A DNA stretch of 64,000 nt, from assembly GCA_020744425.1 (NCBI GenBank), contig JAGMUV010000007.1:124001-188000 (forward strand). Reading direction: 5' to 3'. The position numbers were made by a program, and so were the translations under genes. Position 1 is the first letter of the stretch, and each line of letters opens with the position of its first letter. Positions 11,182 through 23,034 of this stretch are shown in pieces. The notes under the pieces are model-generated. The model was not told where the DNA came from. It did no database searches and saw only the letters and a program-made list of their open reading frames with translations. Source of the stretch: Dactylonectria macrodidyma. Lineage: Eukaryota > Ascomycota > Sordariomycetes > Hypocreales > Nectriaceae.

Positions 11182-12882
11182 TCATACTTCCTCCCTGGCA
11201 AACTTAGATGCAACTGCGTCCCGAAACGCCTGCTCCACATCATGTTCGTGGAGCCAGGAAGCCGATTTTCTACCAGAAAGCCTTGCTCTAAATTGCTGAT
11301 CGCTTTCTTCCCTACCTTGAGAGGCTAGGCTTCGGGCACGAGCAAGTTGCTCCTGGCGGCTATCAAGTACTGTCTGGAGGACCTTAGAGGCATGTGGGTG
11401 TCGGATCGATTCGTACAGATCCAGGGCAATGTGTAAATGTTCCAGAGGTACATCGCTAATAGGAAGAGCCTCTGGAAAGACAGCGCGCAAAGACAGGTAC
11501 AATGTGAAGGCGTCCTCAATAGCAAGTGAAGCCCCAGCACCAAAGGCACCTCCATGTGTATGAGCAGCGTCTCCGATGAGAGCTACACGATCCTCAAAGG
11601 TCCAACGATCGAGTTTCGGGCCAAAGGCATTCGTGTATCTTCGCAAGGTGCCGGCTGGTATTCGATCCATGATTTGGGGGACAGGGTGGTGGTAACCCTG
11701 GATCGGAGCTGTCAGTAGTGATCAAGGTACATAGGGGGGTCACAGAATGCATGTACATCAAACACGAACCTTGAACGCATCACGAACATCGTCCACCTCA
11801 GCTGGTATGTTCCAAATAACATCTTGAAACGGCTGCTCTGAATCTGACCCACCAGAGTTCAAGTTGAATGTGACGCCGTATCCTGTCTCTCCTTCACATG
11901 GTGAAAAAAAGCATCAGCGCCAAGATTCGACAGACACTATGCAATATGGGTCCAACATTTCCTTACTCGCACTTACCCAGTCTTGAGGCAAAGAACCACG
12001 AGGTTGGACCTTGCTATTGAAATATTAGTGGAGATTAGTGACTGTGTGGCCAAGCAATGATAAAACTGCGCTTACCCAGCGCGTTGAGTCAGTGTCTAAA
12101 CCCTCGATGTCTTCCACTAGGCTGTAAGGAAATGTGGTCCGAAACATGGCATCCCCCCAATCAGCGAGTTTGTGCTCTGGTATAAAGGACCCGCGTACTT
12201 TCTATGACGGTATAAATTTCAATCAGTTGGCGTTCCAATGGCGTCAAAACTTTCTCTAGATGAAAGAGGTTGCATAATATACGCACAGATCTAATACCAT
12301 CTGCCCCAATCACAAGATCTGCCTTGACCGTCGTCTCATCTTCGAAGAGCACGGTGGCTGATGTAGTGTCCACCTGAACTGAGGTGGCATTTTTGCTGGT
12401 ATGGAGAATCTCTGAGGGAAGTTTCTTAATCAACTCCTTGTGGAACACTGCACGATGAGTTCGCGCAAAGTGATGTCGTCGGTCGGGAACATGACTGTAT
12501 CCGTTCTGAGATAAAACGTCTCCAGTTTGCCAGTGCCTTAAACAGAAGTCGCGTTAGCGAATGTTCTTAAGAGCTGTGTAATGGCGCTAGAAGGTTCAAT
12601 ATGCGCATCTTGCTTCTAGCTCTCGTGGTTCGTCGCTTACTTTAGCTTCGTGGGTATTCCACTCGGGTTCCGCCAAGCAACATCATCTTCAAGCAGGGCT
12701 TGAACACCGAGCTTTTCCAATGTACGAAGTCCGTTTGGAGCCAAGCCGATGAGTGCGCCTACTTCTTGGAACTCGCTAGCCCGCTCGTACACGTCAACTT
12801 GAATGCCAGGGTGTTGGCGTAGTGCGATGGCAGCAGTGAGGCCGCCAATACCACCACCAATGATTGCAACTTTGAGCGGCAT
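11182..12882 (-). CDS. FAD-dependent aromatic monooxygenase (salicylate-hydroxylase type)
   Basis: Group A flavoprotein monooxygenase, which hydroxylates aromatic or polyketide substrates with NAD(P)H and O2. About six exons can be joined: 12882-12641 (ends PTKLK), then about 12541-12291, and further exons down to 11670-11182. The N-terminal dinucleotide fold reads VAIIGGGIGGLTAAIAL. The second motif is LVIGADGIRS. The third, which contacts the FAD ribityl chain, is VALIGDAAHTHGGAFGAGAS. The start at 12882 places GxGxxG about ten residues from the N-terminus, as usual. The gene is divergent from an UNC93-like transporter (1.2 kb apart), which may point to shared use in degradation or secondary metabolism, but no cluster backbone gene is present. 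The substrate is unknown. Confidence 0.9.
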
Positions 12883-14061
12883 GGTTTGATCGAAATACTT
12901 GTAAACAGTGATTGTACTGACTTGAATGCACTAGGAAACGTTGGGGTGCTGATGTACCCCGAGTCTTATCTGAGCTTTCAAAGGCTGCAACGGCAGGTGG
13001 GTAAGCATCGAGAACATGGAAGCAAATCCTTCCTACTCCACATCTTCTTCTCTGCAATGGCGTATATCGTTCCCACACTGACGTTTGCTGATTCAAGAAC
13101 CAGTGTCAACTGATTGGGGGGAGGTCAACATAAACTCAATCGGATATACCCTCATCCAATGTGCTTTAATGAGATGCATGGCAATAGGGTTGATTATTCG
13201 GTGGTGTCACTTCATCTCCATTTCAACAAAGCTTTATCCCACCGGCATCGCTTATAAAGAAGAATACGTCAGCCCATTTAGTGGATCTGCGTGGTGTTGT
13301 AGAAACACTTTATCTCCAGTTGCCAAGCCTGAGATACCCACACATTCCTGCCTCATGCAGACCATGACGATCCTCTGTTCTCAACATTGGCGCCGCTCAT
13401 CACTAGAGTCGCATGGGAGATCACGTTCTCAATCGGAGAAAAACCACACCTGCTGGTGCAGGGCTTTTCATTCCAAGGGCTTCATCAAATGGTGACAACC
13501 CGCACATAAGTTGTCAAAAGGGGTGTCAACTATATAATAAAAAACAATCCAAACACCCCTAGCGCCTTGATATGCTTATTGGATAATTAATTAGCACGCG
13601 TGGCGTGGTCGCTGTGCTACGCCCGTAGCTCCTCGATAACAGCCTATTGACGCCAACAAGCCTGCCGATGGCACCATCCAACGCATTCAATGACATATAC
13701 CATGCATGGTTAGGGAATTACATGAGTCAGTAAATCCGACGAGATATATCCGTTTCCGGATTTCCGGTTTAAACCCATCCCACCCGATTTCCCATCATTA
13801 TTGTGTCATTGCAAGGACCAGGGAGCTCGTTCGAGTATCTGTCCGAGTCCAGCTCTGGCTGAATCGCCGGTGTCACTGATGAAAGTGACCCTGCCAATGG
13901 CATCATGTATTTCGTTCCGCTCCCATTAGCTCCCTTGATTGTGGAGGAGAGATGGAGTGATCTATCATAAAAGCTGAGTATATGGTTCCGTGTGTAGATA
14001 AAGCTCTAAGAAAATTTACGTTCATTCTTCCAGAGTTATAGCCAATGAATTTAAATGAAAA
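12883..14061. other. Divergent promoter region, no gene recognised
   Basis: About 1.2 kb between the two divergently transcribed genes. The 136-codon open frame at 13085-13495 has no recognisable motif and lacks an obvious splice partner, so I do not call it. Confidence 0.5.
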
Positions 14062-15966
14062 ATGGCTTCCCACAAAGAGGTAAATCAGTGCGATCTAGGA
14101 GAGAAAGGAGAGAAGGAAGATGCTGTCCTCGATTCCCGATCCGTCTCCGGACCCGTTCCACCTACAAAAATCCCCTTCTTTCGTGGAACGACATTTCAAG
14201 CTCTCATTGTAGCTGCGCTGTTTTTCTCTGGACCTGGAATGATAAGTGCATTGGGTGAGTATAATTCGTTCACTATTCCCTTGCCAGGCGCCTACTCAAT
14301 CGGCATTGTGGCAGATTTGTGTCTTGTGCATCTGATTTAGATTTACTAACGCATGACTAGGTGCTGTTGGAGCTGGAGGCTTGAAGGACCCTTTGATTGT
14401 CAATATCACTAGTGGCATGCAATACGGGATGAACTGCTTCTTCGCATTCTTCGCCGGTGTTGTTCTTAACATGTTGGGTGTTAGAGGTACCTTGTCTTTT
14501 GGGCTCCTATGCTTTCCCATTCGGGGTGCAGCATTGTACTGTGCGAATAAATACAAGACAGTATGGTTCATGTACTTCGCAAGCGCAGTGGGAGGTCTCA
14601 CATCTTCAATTTTGTGGTAAGGAAGTCTCAATATGCCTATGATTTCTTTAGTTGCGACTACTCTACTAGGGACGAAATACTAATGAGGGAGACACAGGGT
14701 TGTTCAAGGTGCTATTATCCTTTCCTATCCAGAGCCTTGGAACAAGGGCTTTTTCAGTAAGTCCGGAATGACTATAAGTGCTTTCAAAAGACAATGCTAA
14801 TACCCTGATCCAAGTCTCCATTTGGTATAATTCACTCTCTCTTGGAACCTTGCTCGGTGGCATCATTGCCCTCGGATTCAACACCAAGCTAAATTATGCT
14901 GGGTCAATTTCTCCCAGTGAGTGTGCCGCTCCGTTTCATCCATGCCCTTGAGTAGGTGTTTGCAAAATTAACAAGGAATTCATAGTTACTTATATCCCTC
15001 TGTTCTCTCTTTCTTCCGCTGCACCCATCCTTGCGTGGCTATTGTCGCCTCCAGAAAAGGTCATTCGCGCGGATGGACGACCAGTCAAGATGAACAGGCA
15101 ATCAAGTCCATGGGCAGAGGCAAAGCGCACTTTTGCAAGTGTAAAGAGAAAAGAGGTCAGAAAATTTATGTTTCTACTCACATGACTCATTTCTTATTGA
15201 CTGGGATAGATCATTCTCCTTTTACCGATGTTCATTTACTCACAGTGGTACCTCTCATACCACGGTAACTTCAACGCTGTCTACCACTCAGTACGAGGCA
15301 GAGCTTTGGGCGGCCTATTGCACTCCATCACTGGGATTCTTGGTAACATTACCTTTTATTACATGACTGACCGCACTGGTTGGACACGGAGCCAGGTCGC
15401 CCGCAGAGGATTCTACATCATCTTTTCGTTGTACACCAGCAGTTGGATATATAACACGGTGGTGCAAAAGTTGTACTCGGACTGGGAGCCAGTTGGCCTA
15501 GATTGGGTTGAGGGCGACTATTGGATGAGCATCATTCTGTACATCTACTGGCAGTATGCTACTTTGACCCCGCGCTTAACCCTCTCTTCCTCACGATAGT
15601 AAGCTAATGGGGTGTCTGTAGATACGCAAACGATATGTATCAGTGCTATGTGTACTTCTTAATTGGTACACTTTCCTCTGAGGTCGAAGAGCTTGCTCGA
15701 TACACTGGCATCCTGAAGACAGTTAATACTGCTGGAGCAGCCCTCGGATACGGTGTACAGGTCAAGTGGAGTATGATGGGAGCGGAAGCTCTATTGTGAG
15801 TCTGTCATTCTGTAATATTTGGTATCTAATAACTAACAATGATAGATGCGGTCTATGGTTTGCACAGATAATTCCGACGTGGTTGGTTGTGAGGAAAGTC
15901 ACTGATGAAGAGGAAATCAAGAGCCAAGACTTGACTGTTGTCACGGAAGCCACGGTTGCTCAGTGA
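14062..15966 (+). CDS. UNC93-like MFS membrane transporter
   Basis: This is a multi-exon gene of the fungal UNC93/DUF895 branch of the major facilitator superfamily, with about ten to twelve TM helices at the plasma or vacuolar membrane. A short hydrophilic N-terminus is followed by FQALIVAALFFSGPGMISALG, then GAVGAGGLKDP after intron 1; this pair is a hallmark of the family. Further recognisable blocks are SIWYNSLSLGTLLGGIIALG, TYIPLFSLSSAAPILAWLLS, the KEIILLLPMFIYSQWY block formed by splicing at 15210, RALGGLLHSITGILGN and GLWFAQIIPTWLVV near the end. Eight or so introns, all GT-AG, join these in frame. The transported compound is unknown; most fungal members are uncharacterised. The frame is open throughout. 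Confidence 0.88.
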
Positions 15967-16604
15967 TACCTTCAAGTTTATGCTCACAAGTATTCTCGTC
16001 TTTGGCAGCACAATGATGCTGGACTCAGAATTCAAGAGCATCGAACATGGACAAAATGCACATAGGTTTTCTTCTGCTTTTCCCTATGTGAAGTTAACGA
16101 GAGATGGATAGGAGACTTAGTTTAGCAAGTTGGATAGCGTGAAACAAATCGCCTTCACCATCACCATCACCATCATCACTAATAGCTAAGTCTGGACAAG
16201 ATAATGAAAGACACATCAGTGAGCACTCCTCAACTCGTAGAAGGTCCAGATGACGCATTTACACTTTCAGGAAAGCGTAGTGTCAACACGACACAACATA
16301 AAGGCAAAGCACACATTTTTCACTACACTTAGAAAGGTAGATTGTTGATTTGTCGTTTTGGAGTATTTGCTGTTCTATTTAATATACTTTGGTGCTTAAC
16401 TATCAATAGATATCCCGAGTCCAAGTGAATGGAATAGCTCCACGGCAAGCTGCCACCTCTCCGACATATGGTGTCACAGCATGCGTATCTTTTTGAGGCG
16501 CAATTTTGGTTCTATTAAATTGACTTGAAGGAAACTGTTGACATGAAGTTTGCGTTGTAGATGTCTATCCACCTTCCAGAAGTCAAAAGTCATGTTCCGC
16601 TGGG
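15967..16604. other. Convergent 3' flanks with a short CAT/CAC microsatellite
   Basis: This lies between two convergent genes. At about 16154-16177 an imperfect (CAY)n run of eight triplets occurs. No gene is seen. Confidence 0.5.
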
Positions 16605-18176
16605 TCAATTTTCCACTGGGAAGATAAACCCCAAGTCTTTCAATGTCTTGATCTTATGTCGTTGATCTCCCCTAGCACGGCTCGCAAGCTTTAGATCAAG
16701 GACTTTCTCACGAAGCCATCGTTTTTCAAAATCCCAATAAGGTGGTCTCTTCCCCTCACCATTCCATTCCAGACCGAGATCCGGCGCCCGGGACGCTGTC
16801 TCACTGAGAGAGTACAGACGGTTGATGTACTCGACATCTACAGGATAAGATATAATATGTATGGGCTTGCCCTCTCCTTTTTCGCGATGCTCCTTTTGCA
16901 CCCATGCTTCCATCTCTTCTTGGTTAGGCGGATTAAGTCGACCAGACCAAATGCGGCTGATGACAGCACTCTGTGCTTCTGCTATGGGGAATGGGATTCC
17001 TCGTTGCGGAATACTCATTAGTGCAAGTGTAGGATCAGCAGTGTAGAGAAAATTCTCCCACAGATGGCCTGCATATGTACCATCTGGAACCAGGATGGAT
17101 GGTTTAAGATTCTGCAGAAACGGGAAGGAGTAGTGAAAGCCGGTGCACAGAATTACCGCATCAATGTCTGTTTCCACATGACCATTGGCTAGACGCACAC
17201 CACGATTCTTTGGGAGAAACTCGGCAATTTCGGGGACATAAACGGCAGTAGGAGTATTCAAAGCGGGGCTGTTGAGAGGATTTTGTTCCTTTTCCGATAC
17301 AAGGATGGGAAGTCGGGCCACAGAAGATAACTGGGCAGTAATGTCAACACCTGAAGCCGAATTCCCGACTACAATAATCTTCTACTACAAAGTTAGCTAA
17401 CTTCTAAAGGTCAAAAAGACAGTTTTGTTTCTCTCACCTTGTTCGCATAGTGATCAGGACGGCGGTAGAACTTAGAATGAAAAATGGTGTCTGGGTGGGC
17501 CTTGTCAAACTCAATCAATCCAGCGATGTCCGGGACAAACGGGTCATTATAATGGCCACTTGCCACTACGATGGCATCAAACTCATCTTCGGAAATTGTG
17601 TTCGTTTTGAGATGGAGAGATTTGACCTTCCATGGTCCAGAGCTATCCAAAGGATCCTTCTCAACATCCAGGACTTGGGTCTGGTACGAAATGTAAGGCT
17701 CTAGCCCTCTGGAATACTCTTTAAGATACTGAAACACAGTTTGGTGTGAGGGAAATAGCGTTGTGCCTTGTGGAAATGCCGCGTCGGTATACTCCATAAG
17801 TGAATATGGAATATTGGTCTCAAGTTGGTCATAGATGGGTGTTATAAACTCAACGTCCTCACCACCTTCTCGCCATATTGCCTGATCAGGGAGAGGACTG
17901 GGTTGAGTTCTTGGAATCGCAAAACTGGGCTCTCGAGTGAGATCCGAGTAGTTCCAGGTGCCACCGGGGGTGGCTCGTTGCTCGAATATTTTAACATGGG
18001 AAAACGTCTTCTCAGCAAGAAGGTATCTGTGCCTCTTGGTTAGATAAGAGCGAGAGCCGACACCAAACAGGGCTGAATTTGGGCACACGGGGTTCATACT
18101 TGGCAGCAGCCAGGCCGCTTGCACCAGCGCCAATGATCGCAACGCGAGAAATGTCGAGTTTCGCTATTGACCCCAT
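16605..18176 (-). CDS. Flavin-containing monooxygenase (FMO family)
   Basis: Class B flavoprotein monooxygenase: it oxygenates soft nucleophiles (N, S) or performs Baeyer-Villiger-type chemistry with NADPH, FAD and O2. Exons 18176-18100, 18026-17438 and 17381-16605 give 480 residues. The start at 18176 (MGSIAKLDISRV) leads straight into the FAD site VAIIGAGASGLAAAKYLLAE. The FMO-identifying region reads FHSKFYRRPDHYANK and is followed, across intron 2, by the NADPH site KIIVVGNSASGVDI. VILCTGFHYSF matches the conserved FATGY-like block. It has no TM anchor, unlike animal FMOs. It is convergent with the UNC93-like transporter. The substrate is unknown. Confidence 0.92.
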
Positions 18177-20930
18177 TGCGCAGAACACACACGGTGACAG
18201 AGTTGTTGGTAATTGAGAGTACGACAAAGAGTAGTGTGACAAAACGAATCAGTTGAAAGGGATCAAGATCATGTAGATAGATCCCCATTTCTTTTATTGA
18301 TGTGGCTATCATGATTATGCAGAAATGATAGCAAATATATACTGGCGTGAGATGACCCACACTTCGGCGTCAGTTCATTACTGAGTGGCGCGTCTCCCAC
18401 CCTTTCCCGTCCTTCTGCCTCCCTCTTGTCACCCAGCAATTTCCGGAAGCTCGACTCATGGGCATTAATCCATGTTTTTTTCCGCTCAGTGACAAATTCT
18501 TTATCCAGGAAATCGGAATTTCACGTGTGCACAATAATAGCGTAGAACATTGTCCAGTTGCTGCATCCTCGGCCATGTACCAGAATGACGATAAGGGCGT
18601 TGGTTTCTTACTACCTATTCTGCCATGTTAGCCTGCTTCCGTGAAGACCTAAGATTCTTCAAAGTGGCGGGCATTGATTCGTTAACAATTTTGGTAATCC
18701 TCCCACTCTGGACCCGAAGTAGTGGGATCTTGTGCAGCACGTCATTCAGCCCGCAACGATAGCCGGCATCCCATACAGCACGCCATCTGACCCGCAATGA
18801 AACCTATCCCAGAAGTGGGATGTTTCTACTGAATCTCTGCATACTTGGTTACTCAGGGCCTCTCACACGGATCTTGCGGTCGAAGCGTCCACCCAGGGGA
18901 AGGCGTTGTGGGCGGTGGCTGGCGTGCTTGATGACGACCGCCCCTTGGCTAGATTTTCTCATCATTCGACTGGGCCCCATAAAATGGACCTGCCTTTGTC
19001 CATAGTGTGAGAACTGACAAGACAGCATTCAGGTGAGAGACTCGGTTGATTCGAGCGAGTACTTGGGAAGGACCGGATCCTTGTCACGCTTGCTCTTACC
19101 AACACTATCTTGATCGACCTCAAGATTATTAAATGCTTCTGCGGGGTATAAGCCTGGTGTGCGCTCGAAAAATTACAGCTTTCTCTTTGATACAGAAGTA
19201 ACAATTTGTTGCTGGCTTCGGAGGTTAATTGGGGTTACAAGAGATCAATAATAATTCCAGATAACTTTATTTGGCGCTTTATGGACTGCCCCAGAAGTTG
19301 AATTCCGGTTTCTTCACAATTTTGAAGCTGCGCGAGCACCCGTGGTCCCACTGTCTAATTTGACAGTGTCAAACCCATTGTCTCTAGAGCACATAAACGT
19401 ACTCCATGCGGATGATAGGATGAGAGGAGAACAGGATTAAGCCCGCTACCATTTGTATGTTCGCTCTTGGTCCTTACTTTGCTCGTTTTTTATTCAAGCC
19501 ATCTTATTTTCTTTTATTCAACAAAAAAATAATAATATAACCCTCCCAAGGGAAACTTGACTTCGTCTTCCAACTTGAGAACTTCTAGTATCTCTAGAAT
19601 CCGAACTGTCATCTCGAGGCTTTTGTATAGAATATATGTAGGGTTTAAGCTTCAGGCGCCGCTGTGCCTGATATTTGGCTTCGTTATCCAACCTTCAACT
19701 ATGCGGCGAAAACCGAACAAAGCCTCATCGTTGACTTCAAATTCCTAGACCATTAATTCCAGGATAATGATAAGTTATCATTAGGTAACAGGCTCCTCAC
19801 TTGAATCAAAATCAACGTTTCAGCGGCCGAGTTTGTCTTTGATAACGTAAGGCAGCAAGACTACGAGGGGCAGTGTTTAGCGATGTCATGGCTGAGTAGT
19901 CCAATTCGACTGACATCAGCAAAGCGGCATTAAAAGCTTGCTTGCAGCTTTTGATCGTTAAGAAGCAGTCCCGCATACTGTCCCATAGTGAAGTCTGCGA
20001 TGAAGACTTGATATCGAAAGCCCCATGTGTTTTCAGAAGTTGAAAACTTAGTAACCGCGCTCATGATCGAGCAACTGATATGCTGCAGGGGCCTCCTTAT
20101 GACAATTAGCCGGGACAGCCAGGCAAAACCGAGTACCTGGAAACCACTGGTTCCGCAACCATTAGGAACATTGGCTAGAAGTATGACGATGAGACCATAA
20201 ATTGTCCAAGTGCTACAAACTTGTAAGGAACATCTAATGAACCTGATAACATGGTTGACTGTAAAGCAAAGTAAAATCTGAGATAAATGGGCAGAGTTGG
20301 AGCAGTTGCTCGGTCATGGAAAACTGGCAAGGGTCCATGCCTTGCCACCGAGCCTTGACAAAAGTAACACGTAGCGCCCTGCTAATGCGACACTAATGCC
20401 TGCTCCCACCGGCTTTACACTCCCGGACCATTAGGAATAAGCAACCATGGCTAAGCGCCGTCAATTTGCATCAGGAAGAACACACCGATAGTGAGAAAAA
20501 CTTGAACCCTTTTCCTAGTGGCTAGAACTTGTGTCTCGCTGACTCTCTGTTTTGTACAGCAAAGACGATGTTTTACAGGCCGTTTTCCCTCATGAGCAAG
20601 TTGTGGTGCGGTATCCAGAGTACCTGGATCAAGGCTGCTGGGCCATGCAATCTATTAGAAAAACTTCCACCGCAATATCCGTACCTTAGGTCAGTTTCCA
20701 GTTTCTCTAGGGAACCCCTCCTCTCTTTAGATCCTGGTTGAGATGTTGGTTTATCCCGGTGCTGATGTGGCTTGATGTGGGTGGAGCCTGTCGGGCCTCT
20801 GTATGGTGACGAAGCTCGCTTAGTCGAATGATACTACCTTCCCCCGCTCTCTCTACATGGCGTCGTGAGCTTTTTCTACCTCTCCATTATTCACCTCGAT
20901 TTTCCACGACACTTCCTAGCCATTGTCAAC
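18177..20930. other. Gene-poor region, 2.75 kb
   Basis: Only short open frames (70-88 codons or fewer) with no motif. I saw no terminal repeats, transposase or reverse-transcriptase-like residues. It could be decayed sequence, but that is not shown. Confidence 0.45.
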
Positions 20931-22640
20931 ATGTCCGACAAAGGCAAGGAGACGTCTCCCGCGCGGGTGTCTCCTAAGGAATCTCCAAAGGGCTCTCCCA
21001 AGGATTCTCCAACACGAACGTCAGCCCTCCTCCCTCCCCAACATTGGGCAGATACAGCGGAAGTATGATTTAGCCTGAAACCTTCACCAACGCGTGGCTG
21101 ATGGCCTTGCCGGATAGGGGTTGCCTAGTGACGACGATGCCGACTCAGCGCTGGGTGACGCTGAAAGCTCGACTGCATCTATTTCCTCAAGTATCCTGCA
21201 GTATAGGACTATCCACGGCCGAAGATTCCACAGCGAGCAGGGTGATGCACATTACTGGTACAGGACTTGCCGTAATATTTGCAGCGGCACTCGCGGCTAA
21301 TCACTGTGGGTAAAGGGGACCCAACGATGAACAACACAGCGAATCTGCAGACATAAAGTGGGTTACATCCTTCAGGCATATTACTCGAAATGCAGTCAAA
21401 TACTAAGTCTCCGTAGCCATCACGTTCAAACACTTGGTCTAGACGGAAAATTATTCCTTGCACCCCTAGATAAGGACAAAGTCAAGGTAGGTTAGAATCG
21501 AGCAGAAATGCCTGCATCAATGTTGGTTTCATGTGCTGACTTAAACCCCAGAAAGTGGTCGACATTGGAACAGGAACAGGTACGCCAAACATAAAGGGGA
21601 GAATTTTCGCCCCTCACCAAGTCTGAAAGCTGATTTCGAAATAAATGGATAGGCATCTGGGCTATGTGAGTTAGGTCCTCTTAACATCTTGTGTTTTGAA
21701 TTGACCAGATCTATACAGTGACTTCGCCGACGAGTTTCCTGGGGCCGAGGTCATTGGAACAGACATCTCGCCCATCCAGCCGAGCTGGGTTCCGCCGAAT
21801 CTTCAATTGTATGTTTCTCCAGCAATTCAGGAATTCAGCAACTCCCTTGAGTCCTGAAACAATGAATGATTGATTCACCCATGGACCGCATGAAAGCCGG
21901 CTAAAATCTCCCTGAGCCTCGACTCATACTACGTTCCGGAATGAGAACTGTTGCATAGAATCTGCTAATGATTTTCTTTGATCTAGCGAAATGGATGACT
22001 GTACCAAAGACTGGACTTTCGCGCCCGAATCCCTCGACTACGTGCATATTCGCTTCTTGAGCGGATGCATTGCGGACTGGACTGCCATCTTTAAACAAGC
22101 TTACCGATGCCTCAAGCCTGGTGGAATCATCGAAACCATGGAGCCATCACCAAACATGGAGAGCGATGACGGCAGCGTCGAGGAAACCAGTGCGATGGGC
22201 CAATGGGGCAAGATATTCATTGAGGGTGGCCAAAAGATAGGAAGGCCGTTCACAGTGTATCAGGACAACACTCAGAACACGGCTTTGGAAGAAGCTGGAT
22301 TCATTGATCTACATACGCACACCTACAAGGTCAGTACAGTTTACGCCTCTTCTGGGTTTAGTTTCAAGAGAGAACATGATTTACTAATTTTCCCAAACTA
22401 CAATAGTCACCAATAGGAGCATGGCCTAAGGACGAGAAGCTTCGAGAGATCGGACAATATGTGCAGCTAACCATGGAGTCGGATTTTGAGGGGATCATCG
22501 TTTTTATGACCAGTGTTTTAGGTAACTGGACCAAGGAGGAGGTTCAAGTCTACATCGCCCATCTACGACGCGAAATCCGCGACAAGGAGAAACATGGTTG
22601 GTTTTGGCAAAAGATCGTTTGGGCCAGAAAGCCGGAATAA
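20931..22640 (+). CDS. LaeA-like SAM-dependent methyltransferase
   Basis: Class I methyltransferase of the fungal LaeA/Llm type, which affects secondary metabolism and development in related proteins; the actual substrate is unknown. The first exon starts [13 protein letters not shown] and carries a degenerate Ser-Pro-Lys repeat (four 12-nt units near 20970-21020). After intron 1 (21063-21117) come the family blocks [43 protein letters not shown] and the SAM-binding motif [15 protein letters not shown], assembled over several short introns. [20 protein letters not shown] holds the acidic residue of motif [21 protein letters not shown] and [11 protein letters not shown] are motifs IV and V. 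It ends [13 protein letters not shown]. Two acceptors are AAG, which is uncommon but tolerated. The neighbouring regulator and hydrolase cluster is downstream and convergent. Confidence 0.9.
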
Positions 22641-23034
22641 CTGGCAATTTGGTTTTTCCCTTCCACACCTTGAGTTCGAGTTTGAGCGGTTCCATAGCTA
22701 TTCGATATCACAATTTTTCCAGCACTCAGAATGACTGAACTGAACTTGTAGAGATACTCGAAGACTCTATGCGAGATCCCGCGAAAATTCACTGAATCGA
22801 TTGAGGCCATGATTGTAAGCTGTCTTCTTAATTATAAGGAACAGAGCGACACGGTCACATAGTAGAAAGGGAGTTCCAGACTGGTTCCCCGTTGTAAAGG
22901 TGAAGTGTGTTACAAGTTATGTTAGCGTTAGGCAGGGCTCGCACTTCGTGAGCCCTATACAGGTTGCGTAAAATATGTACGGGTGAATATTCTTCAAGAA
23001 ATAAAACCGAGGCTACTGCCCATGGAGTCGTACA
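22641..23034. other. Convergent 3' flanks, no gene recognised
   Basis: Short region between the methyltransferase and the regulator gene; nothing further is seen. Confidence 0.5.

Noticed and set aside
13085..13495. 136-codon frame in the divergent promoter
   Set aside because: No motif, odd composition rich in Ser, Ile and Cys, and no splice partner; probably chance.
16154..16177. CAC/CAT run followed by stop codons, resembling a His-tag
   Set aside because: An imperfect CAY microsatellite in a 3' flank outside any gene; no vector-like sequence around it.
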